In this document: piece by piece, positions 1 to 4,738 of the stretch | Position numbering within the stretch: position 1 is the first letter of the stretch | Layout: the number at the start of each line of letters is the position of its first letter | NCBI GenBank assembly: GCA_002508545.1 | Contig: DAVH01000018.1 | Location: forward strand, 807-5,811 | Length of the DNA: 5,005 nt | Reading direction: 5' to 3' | DNA from: Methanomassiliicoccus sp. UBA6 | GTDB taxonomy: Archaea; Thermoplasmatota; Thermoplasmata; Methanomassiliicoccales; Methanomassiliicoccaceae | Translations under genes and position numbers: made by a program | The notes under the pieces: generated by a model | What the model was told of the DNA's origin: nothing | The model's database searches: none | Seen by the model: the letters and a program-made list of their open reading frames with translations, nothing else

Positions 1-231
1 CTTGCCCGGACACGATAAATTCGGGCACTTCGACAATCTCCGGGTCAGGCTTCATATGGGTATACGTCTGACCGTGCTCGGACAGCGTCTGACCATGGTC
101 CGAGGTGTAGAGAACGGCATAGTTCTTATTTGTCGTTCCGGTAATCAGCTCCCGGAAAAATTCATCCACCTGAAAGCGGATCCCGTTGTCATAGGTATTG
201 ACCAGCTTTTCGCGTCCGGCCGCGCTGGGGG
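1..231 (-). pseudogene. C-terminal piece of the EptA-like gene, displaced by a frameshift and cut by the window edge
   Basis: In the +1 frame relative to the preceding piece, the minus strand reads on as SAAGREKLVNTYDNGIRF, then DEFFRELI, and then YTSDHGQTLSEHG (Asp-His codons at 95-100), THMKPDPEIVEVPEFIVSGQ. The NTYDN segment and the SDHG motif with a downstream His are hallmarks of the catalytic metal site of EptA-type transferases, so this is the rest of the same protein and not a separate gene. Removing one C from the C5 run (G5 on the plus strand, 227-231) fuses both pieces into one frame reading ...KAAQAIDPSAAGREKL.... This frame is closed upstream by a stop at 251-253 and has no convincing start of its own. 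The 3' end is outside the window; EptA-type proteins are usually about 500-560 residues and about 490 are visible here. Confidence 0.8.
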
Positions 232-1493
232 TCAATGGCCTGCGCTGCTTTCATAACCGGCTTCCAGATGCTAGCGGCCGGGTCGTCCGGATAACTGCTG
301 CGATAGTGAAAATGAAGGCCCCGCTTGTTGACGAGAATGAAATAGCCGCTGTTTTCGTTCAGAAGTCCGCTGAGAACGCGGGCGACACCCAAATCCTTCG
401 TAATTTCCAGATCGATGTTGCGGTCCTTGAACGTTGTATCGTTCATCCACCGGTCCAGACCTCTCACGGGACCATCCCCGGCCGCTTTCAGCAGCGAATA
501 CAGGTAGATTTGATTGACGTCGATGTAGAGCGTCTCGTAACCCATTTTCTTTGCGTAGTCAAAGATGGTCGGGTTCTTTTCGGTTCGAAAGTCACTGTCG
601 GGAAAGGTGTTGTGACCGGTAATCAGATAGGCATTGCTGACATGTGAATAGGAACTTGCCGCGACACAAATGCCGAGATTCTTGAGCTGCCCCCTGTCTT
701 CGAGGGATTGCAGGAAAGGCGTCGTGGCGCGCGGGTAGCCATTCAGGCTCAGATTGCTGACGCGCACCGACTCATCGATGACATAGATGAGGCTGTCGAG
801 CGGACGTTGGGAAGGGCTAAGGTCCGGCAGTGTGTCTCGCGGCCCATGATAGGTATGGTGATATTCGAACCGGCAGCACAATGCCGCCCGAAGGAAGGAC
901 GTCAGGGGATGCAGATGAAAGCTGCGCTCCGGCACGAGGCGGAAGAGGAGGTAATTCGAAGCAACGAGGTACAGCGCCGGCAGCAGGCTGAGTGCGAGGG
1001 TCTCCCGGAAGGAGGTCACTGAGGGGGCAACAACCGGTAGAGACAGAACCAGAACATACGGGAAAGCATAGAGAAAGACCTGTGGTTTGAAGAAACTCAA
1101 GATAGCTTCCACCCGATGGTTTCCGCTTACGGTAAGGGCCAGAAACAGGTCGGTAGCGGTCATGAACTGGGACAGCGTCAGCAAATAGGACAATTGAACG
1201 ATGACTAGAAAAACAGCGAAAAGGAGGACCGGTACCCGGAGAGGCCACGGCAGGAGGGTGACGAGATAGAAGAGTGCCGTCACCTGCAGGAAGACCAGCG
1301 AAAAGGTCCCCAGGAACTTCATGCCAGCGGCGACCGTAAGTGAAGGCAGCAGAGCACGGTACTCGCGGCACCGCAAAACGGAATCAACCAGTACCGCGAG
1401 CAGAGACGCAACCAGGGCGGTGGCGGCACGGGGATAGGGGGTTTGATGTAGTTCGTCAAGGAGGGAAATTGAGATCACTTGCCCTCTTCCCAT
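189..1493 (-). CDS. EptA-like membrane phosphoethanolamine transferase/sulfatase-family protein, N-terminal piece of a frameshifted gene
   Basis: This is probably a membrane-anchored metal-dependent transferase of the alkaline phosphatase superfamily (EptA/YhjW/sulfatase type). Such enzymes move a phosphoethanolamine-like group onto a lipid or glycan on the outer face of the membrane. Residues 1-190 (counted from the ATG at 1493) hold about five hydrophobic segments (near 25-42, 52-80, 87-106, 136-157, 164-185). The catalytic domain then starts with IYVIDESVR at 236-244 (metal-ligand Glu241), followed by NGYPRATTP at 251-259, the usual family signature, and later GLHFHYRSSYP (391-401, candidate metal-ligand His). 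The frame breaks down after about residue 422 and stops at 189; the true continuation lies in the next frame. A GTG start at 1478 is more likely than ATG 1493: it overlaps the permease stop as GTGA and has GGAAGAGGG just upstream. The family is certain; the substrate is unknown. Confidence 0.8.
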   Translation of the reverse strand: MGRGQVISISLLDELHQTPYPRAATALVASLLAVLVDSVLRCREYRALLPSLTVAAGMKFLGTFSLVFLQVTALFYLVTLLPWPLRVPVLLFAVFLVIVQLSYLLTLSQFMTATDLFLALTVSGNHRVEAILSFFKPQVFLYAFPYVLVLSLPVVAPSVTSFRETLALSLLPALYLVASNYLLFRLVPERSFHLHPLTSFLRAALCCRFEYHHTYHGPRDTLPDLSPSQRPLDSLIYVIDESVRVSNLSLNGYPRATTPFLQSLEDRGQLKNLGICVAASSYSHVSNAYLITGHNTFPDSDFRTEKNPTIFDYAKKMGYETLYIDVNQIYLYSLLKAAGDGPVRGLDRWMNDTTFKDRNIDLEITKDLGVARVLSGLLNENSGYFILVNKRGLHFHYRSSYPDDPAASIWKPVMKAAQAIDPQRGRTRKAGQYL

Positions 1494-2590
1494 TTGGTGG
1501 CCAGTATGCCCAGGATAAAGACCACGGAAGCAAAAACACCTATGATCGCGGCGTTACGCAGTGCATCCAGGTTGTCTTGAAACACCATCGCTGCCCGGAG
1601 CCCCTCGTTCACGTAATAGAGCGGCAGCATCTTGGCAATCGTCTGCAGGAACCCCGGCATCAACTCGATGGGGAAAAAGCTCCCCGAGAGGAACATCATC
1701 GGAAAACTGATGGCGTTTGCCGCGGCAGCGGCGCTCTGCGCCTCCCTGGCGAAACGGGTGAGGATCATCCCTATTCCGACGAACGCGAAGACGTTGAGCA
1801 AAACGAAGGCAGGGAGCCAGGCATTGATATGCAGGTTGGCGGCAAAAACGGCGTAGCTCACCAGCAGCATCGCGGTTGTGGATATGACCGCGAGGATGAA
1901 CTGGTAGAGGATATCCGAAAGTATCCAATCAATGCGGGTAATGGGCGTTGTGGACAGTTTCCTGATGATGCCCTTCTGCCGCAGCTCCGTGTTCACGTTC
2001 ACCGTGCCGAACAGGCTCAGAGTCATCACCGCCAGCGCGATAATGCCGGGTATGAAGTACTCGATGAAGCGGTATTTCCTGGCAAGTATCGATTGCTTGA
2101 CCGATTTGATGAACGGCGGTATCCCGGCCAGTTCCTGATTGACCCCGGCGAGCACCCCGTTCAGGATATCTATCTTCGTGCCCACCGAAGAGGAACTGGG
2201 GTCGTAGACGTAGGTGACGGTGGCGGAAGCTTTGTAATCATTGAAAAACTTCCTCCGCTGGAGAGATTTTTCCAGCCCCTTGGGAATAACCAGGACAACG
2301 GTCACCCCATGGTCCCTGACATACTGCACGGGGTTGGCGGCAGGATCGACCCTGGTTATTTTGAACTTCCCGTTGACTTCAAGGGCCTCGATTGAGTCTT
2401 TGGAAGCTTTCGACTGATCGAGGTCCTGCACGGCAAGGTGGAAGTTCACGTTGTCCTGGCTCATGAAGATCGTGCCGAAAACAAGGATCAGGATGATCGG
2501 GAACGCCAGCGTGAAGAACATGGTGGTCTTCTCGCGGTACACGCTCATGAGTTTGACGAAGAGATTTGCACCAACGACGCGCAGTTTCAT
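1475..2590 (-). CDS. ABC-2 type transporter permease
   Basis: This is the membrane subunit of an ABC exporter of the ABC-2 (drug/polysaccharide/lipid export) class, 371 residues. Hydrophobic segments lie at about 24-43, then five more at about 177-197, 227-250, 257-278, 287-307 and 345-364. Between the first and second is a large extracytoplasmic region (about 45-175). That one-plus-five arrangement with a big first loop is typical of this family. The stretch IIRKLSTTPITRIDW (208-222), after the second segment, is the conserved cytoplasmic coupling region that contacts the ATPase, and FLSGSFFPIELMP (300-312) is also typical. The start ATG at 2590 overlaps the stop of the ATPase frame (ATGA), and its own TGA (1475-1477) overlaps a GTG start of the EptA-like gene, so all three are probably co-translated. 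The reading frame is intact. Glu and Lys codons are mixed (GAA/GAG, AAA/AAG), unlike the genes to the right. The exported substrate cannot be read from the sequence. Confidence 0.93.
   Translation of the reverse strand: MKLRVVGANLFVKLMSVYREKTTMFFTLAFPIILILVFGTIFMSQDNVNFHLAVQDLDQSKASKDSIEALEVNGKFKITRVDPAANPVQYVRDHGVTVVLVIPKGLEKSLQRRKFFNDYKASATVTYVYDPSSSSVGTKIDILNGVLAGVNQELAGIPPFIKSVKQSILARKYRFIEYFIPGIIALAVMTLSLFGTVNVNTELRQKGIIRKLSTTPITRIDWILSDILYQFILAVISTTAMLLVSYAVFAANLHINAWLPAFVLLNVFAFVGIGMILTRFAREAQSAAAAANAISFPMMFLSGSFFPIELMPGFLQTIAKMLPLYYVNEGLRAAMVFQDNLDALRNAAIIGVFASVVFILGILATKWEEGK
1482..1490 (-). promoter_or_regulatory. Ribosome binding site for the EptA-like gene at GTG 1478
   Basis: GGAAGAGGG lies within the last codons of the permease, with GAGG four bases before GTG 1478, whose TG is shared with the permease stop (GTGA, 1475-1478). 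ATG 1493 has no comparable motif upstream. This decides the start in favour of GTG 1478 and supports translational coupling. Confidence 0.5.
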
Positions 2591-2769
2591 TTCGCCCCCG
2601 CTTCCCCGACATACTTATCGTGAAGGGCCTCTCCGGTGAGTTTCAGGAAAACCTCTTCCAGGTTGGGTTTCCTGACGTCCAGGCCAAGGTACAAAGCCCC
2701 GGCAGCCTTGAGGACGCTCAGTATCCGTTGCACATCTTCCGTGTGCTCCACCCTGATTCTGATGTTTTT
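2587..2769 (-). pseudogene. C-terminal piece of the ABC ATPase gene, in the shifted frame
   Basis: The minus strand here reads NIRIRVEHTEDVQRILSVLK, then AAGALYLGLDVRKPNLEEVF, then LKLTGEALHDKYVGEAGAK and TGA at 2587-2589. KPNLEEVFLKLTG is the characteristic C-terminal segment of ABC-2 export ATPases (PNLEEVFLxLTG-type endings), so this is the missing tail of the upstream gene. The shift is -1 relative to the upstream frame. Reading seven A instead of six gives DEKNIRIRVE without interruption. The stop overlaps the permease ATG by the common ATGA arrangement, which argues that the natural gene ends here and not at 2718. Alternatives are a true mutation, a sequencing or consensus error in the homopolymer, or transcriptional slippage on the A-run that makes some full-length product. 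Confidence 0.85.
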
Positions 2770-3527
2770 TCATCGCTGAGAACCGGTTCGAAACCGATCT
2801 TCCGGACGGTTTCAAAGACTATTTCATCCACGGACTGCAGCGTGACAATCTGGTATTTCGCGTTGTTTTCGACGAGTTCCACGGGCGAGCCCATCGCGAT
2901 GATTTTCCCCTTGGAAATGATTGCGACCGTGTCCGCAAGAAGTTCCGCCTCCTCCATGTAGTGCGTGGTGAGGATGATCGTCTTGCCCTTGGCCTTGAGA
3001 CCCTTGATCACCTCCCAGACCTCCCGCCGGGCCTTGGGGTCGAGGCCGGTGGTCGGCTCGTCCAAGAAGATGATGTCGGGATCGTTGACCATCGAGATGG
3101 CCACCCCCACCCGCTGCTTCAGCCCGCCGGACAGGTTCTTGAAGTACTCGTCCCTCTTGCTCTCCAGGTCGACGAGGGCGATGAGGTCATCGGCCGGGAT
3201 GTGGTCGGAGAACATCTTCCCGAAGAACTCGATGTTCTCCTTCACCGTCAGGAGGTCGAAGGCGTTGAAGTCCTGAGGGAGCACCCCGATCCGCTTCTTG
3301 ATCTCGCGGACCCTCTGGTCGATATCGAGGCCCAGGACGCTGACCTCTCCGGAGGTCTTGCTCTTGAGGCACTCCAGTATCTCCACGGTGGTGGTCTTGC
3401 CCGCCCCGTTGGGGCCGAGCATGGAGAAGACCTCCCCCCTCATCACATCGAAGTCGATCCCCCTGACGGCAACGAGATCCCCGTATCTCTTTACCAACTT
3501 CCGCACGCTGATGACGCTCTCTGCCAT
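2718..3527 (-). CDS. ABC transporter ATP-binding protein (main piece of a frameshifted gene)
   Basis: This is the cytoplasmic ATPase that powers the adjacent ABC-2 permease. All motifs are present in order: Walker A GPNGAGKTT (38-46), Q-loop LPQD (Gln85), signature LSGGLKQR (132-139), Walker B DIIFLDEP (151-158), D-loop GLDP (161-164) and H-loop TTH (His189). After DEK (252-254) the frame runs into unrelated sequence and stops at 2718, but the proper C-terminus continues in the next frame to 2587. One extra A in the A6 run (T6 on the plus strand, 2765-2770) restores a 313-residue protein, a normal length for this class. Codon use changes abruptly at Glu195 (codon 2943-2945): upstream Glu is always GAG and Lys always AAG; downstream GAA and AAA are frequent. 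The start ATG 3527 lies about 35 bases from a TATA-like element, giving a short leader without a well-placed Shine-Dalgarno. Confidence 0.9.
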   Translation of the reverse strand: MAESVISVRKLVKRYGDLVAVRGIDFDVMRGEVFSMLGPNGAGKTTTVEILECLKSKTSGEVSVLGLDIDQRVREIKKRIGVLPQDFNAFDLLTVKENIEFFGKMFSDHIPADDLIALVDLESKRDEYFKNLSGGLKQRVGVAISMVNDPDIIFLDEPTTGLDPKARREVWEVIKGLKAKGKTIILTTHYMEEAELLADTVAIISKGKIIAMGSPVELVENNAKYQIVTLQSVDEIVFETVRKIGFEPVLSDEKTSESGWSTRKMCNGY

Positions 3528-3529
3528 TT

Positions 3530-3599
3530 CCGGTCAGGATATGAATGTTTCATCGGCCTAAATATAATAATGTACGGCGATGAGACCGGCAGGATGAAT
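3530..3599. repeat. Paired inverted and direct repeats around the divergent TATA element (candidate operators)
   Basis: Several symmetric elements are packed here. A palindrome ATGAA-TGT-TTCAT lies at 3541-3553, close to the predicted minus-strand initiation site. An inverted pair TTTCATCG (3548-3555) and CGATGAGA (3578-3585), with one mismatch, brackets the TATA element. A near direct repeat, CCGGTCAGGATATGAAT (3530-3546) and CCGGCAGGATGAAT (3586-3599), sits at equal distance on either side. The placement suggests binding sites of a dimeric repressor controlling one or both divergent genes, and a PadR gene lies within 800 bases. Arms of 5-8 bases can arise by chance, so the operator role is an inference. 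Confidence 0.35.
3556..3572. promoter_or_regulatory. Shared bidirectional archaeal-type TATA element
   Basis: The only AT-rich stretch in the 97-bp divergent gap is CCTAAATATAATAATG. On the plus strand TAAATATA (3559-3566) is a good archaeal TATA box; initiation about 25 bases downstream would fall near 3590, 35 bases before the ATG at 3625. On the minus strand TTATTATATTTA would place initiation near 3540, about 12 bases before the ATPase ATG at 3527. Because it is the single candidate for both genes, it probably serves both. A bacterial -10 reading (TATAAT at 3563-3568) is possible, but no -35 partner is obvious. Confidence 0.5.
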
Positions 3600-3624
3600 A
3601 GGCCCGCCGCCGTTCCCCGGCAGC

Positions 3625-4353
3625 ATGGAAGGCCGTGAGCGGTACGTCCGGCAGATGATGATCCCCGGCCTGGGGGAGGATGGACAGAACAAGCTCGCCG
3701 AGAGCACCGTGGGCATCATGGGCGTGGGGGGGCTGGGCAGTCCTGCCGCGATGTACCTGGCGGGGGCCGGGATCGGCAGGCTGGTCCTCGCCGACCCCCA
3801 GACCCCGGACGTGACCAACCTCAACCGGCAGGTGCTCCACTGGCAGGAGGACGTCGGCTCCCGGCCGAAGGTCGCGTCCGCCGCTTGGAAGCTGAAGCGG
3901 TTCAATCCCTCCGTGGACATCGAGACCCATGCGGTCGAGGTCACCGCGGAGAACATCGCCGAGGTGTTCCGAGGAGCGGATGTGATCCTGGACTGCCTGG
4001 ATTCCATCCCCCCGAGGCTCGTGCTGAGCGATCACGCTCTGCGCTCCTCCACCCCCCTCGTCCACGCGGCGGTGGAGGGCATGCACGGCCAGGTGACGGT
4101 GGTCGAGAAGGGCCGCACGCCCTGCCTCCGGTGCCTGTTCCCCCGCGCGCCGGAGAGGAGATCGCCCTTCCCGATCCTCGGCCCGGTCGCCGGGGTGTTC
4201 GGCTGCCTCCAGGCGGCCGAGGCCATCAAGCTGATCACCGGGGTCGGCCGCCCGCTGCGCTCCCAGCTCCTGCTGGGAGATATGGAGCACAACTGCTGGG
4301 AAACGATCGATGTCCTGCCGGCGGAGAACTGCCCGGCGTGCGGAGAAAGGTGA
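3625..4353 (+). CDS. ThiF/MoeB/HesA-family E1-like adenylyltransferase
   Basis: Proteins of this family use ATP to adenylate the C-terminal Gly-Gly of a ubiquitin-fold sulfur carrier (ThiS, MoaD or archaeal SAMP type) in thiamin, molybdopterin or tRNA thiolation, or in protein modification. The 242 residues match the usual compact size. RERYVRQMMIPGLG (4-17) is the standard N-terminus, GVGGLGSP (33-40) the nucleotide-binding glycine loop, and DPQTPDVTNLNRQ (57-69) contains the Asn and Arg contacts, with Gln59 where a second Asp is common. Lys82 and Asp126 occupy the usual positions. Two CxxC pairs, CLRC (167-170) and CPAC (236-239), form the structural zinc site. The loop that in ThiF and UBA4/MOCS3 carries the thioester Cys reads RAPERRSPFPILGP (174-187) without a Cys. 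There is no in-frame start upstream before a stop at 3595-3597, so ATG 3625 is secure. The partner carrier is not in the window. Confidence 0.9.
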   Translation: MEGRERYVRQMMIPGLGEDGQNKLAESTVGIMGVGGLGSPAAMYLAGAGIGRLVLADPQTPDVTNLNRQVLHWQEDVGSRPKVASAAWKLKRFNPSVDIETHAVEVTAENIAEVFRGADVILDCLDSIPPRLVLSDHALRSSTPLVHAAVEGMHGQVTVVEKGRTPCLRCLFPRAPERRSPFPILGPVAGVFGCLQAAEAIKLITGVGRPLRSQLLLGDMEHNCWETIDVLPAENCPACGER

Positions 4354-4359
4354 AGGGGT

Positions 4360-4728
4360 TTAGGACCCTTGAGCCTGGTACTCGAGCAGGTTCTCAAGGT
4401 TCATGATGCTTACCTTCAGGTGATCGAGGGCGAACCTCATGATCAGCTCCCCATGGGAGGTGATCTTGTAGATCCGCTTCCTGCCCTCCTGCTCCTGGGT
4501 GATGTACCCGGAGCGCATCAGCTCCTGGAGCGCCGGATAGATGGAGCCGGGACTGGGCCTCCAGGTCCCCTCGCTCATCCGCTCGATCTCCTTCATCAGC
4601 GCGTAGCCGTGGAGCGGCCTCTGGGAAACGAGCTTCAGGATGGCCAGCTTGAGAAAGCCGGAGTGGAAGCTCGCGAGGTTGAAGGCCTCGCTCACCTCCT
4701 GGTAATCGGGCCCCCGGGTCGACTCCAC
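4360..4728 (-). CDS. PadR-family winged-helix transcriptional regulator
   Basis: This is a small DNA-binding protein (122 residues from GTG 4728, 126 from GTG 4740) that normally acts as a dimeric repressor. The PadR winged-helix signature is clear: FLKLAILKLVSQRPLHGYAL (25-44), then MKEIERMSEGTWRPSPGSIY (45-64; recognition helix around SPGSIYPALQELMRSGYI), and the wing EGRKRIYKITSHG (81-93). A C-terminal helix (about 94-117) would dimerise. Start choice: GTG 4728 has GAGGG at 4734-4738 five bases upstream; GTG 4740 would instead overlap the upstream gene's stop as GTGA but lacks a good Shine-Dalgarno. The gene converges with the ThiF-family gene with 6 bp between stops. PadR repressors often control nearby ABC exporters in response to a ligand, so the divergent ABC operon starting at 3527 is a reasonable target, though not shown by the sequence. 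Confidence 0.92.
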   Translation of the reverse strand: MESTRGPDYQEVSEAFNLASFHSGFLKLAILKLVSQRPLHGYALMKEIERMSEGTWRPSPGSIYPALQELMRSGYITQEQEGRKRIYKITSHGELIMRFALDHLKVSIMNLENLLEYQAQGS

Positions 4729-4733
4729 GTGAT

Positions 4734-4738
4734 CCCTC
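4734..4738 (-). promoter_or_regulatory. Ribosome binding site deciding the PadR start
   Basis: GAGGG on the minus strand ends five bases before GTG 4728 and lies across the stop codon of the upstream gene (TGA 4737-4739). It favours the 4728 start over GTG 4740 and implies that PadR is translated from the same transcript as the upstream gene. Confidence 0.5.

Noticed and set aside
1340..2395. A 351-codon open frame on the plus strand opposite the permease and EptA-like gene
   Set aside because: Its translation is low-complexity and rich in Gly, Arg, His and Asp, with no recognisable domain, and it is antisense to a permease with clear membrane segments. It is a shadow frame.
2764..2776. Programmed -1 ribosomal frameshift in the ATPase gene
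   Set aside because: The frame register (GAT GAA AAA ACA) does not form a canonical X XXY YYZ slippery heptamer and no downstream stem-loop is obvious; a single-base indel in the A-run is simpler.
2961..3638. A 225-codon open frame on the plus strand opposite the ATPase
   Set aside because: It is antisense to the Walker A, signature and Walker B motifs, and its product is a low-complexity Leu/Asp/Val/His sequence.
3550..4290. A 246-codon open frame on the minus strand opposite the ThiF-family gene
   Set aside because: The plus strand encodes all ThiF-family motifs over the same span; the minus frame is a composition artefact of GC-rich DNA.
4353..4370. Possible terminator hairpin AAGGG-N8-CCCTT between the convergent ThiF-family and PadR genes
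   Set aside because: The stem is only 5 bp with an 8-base loop and no T-run on either side; it is too weak to call.
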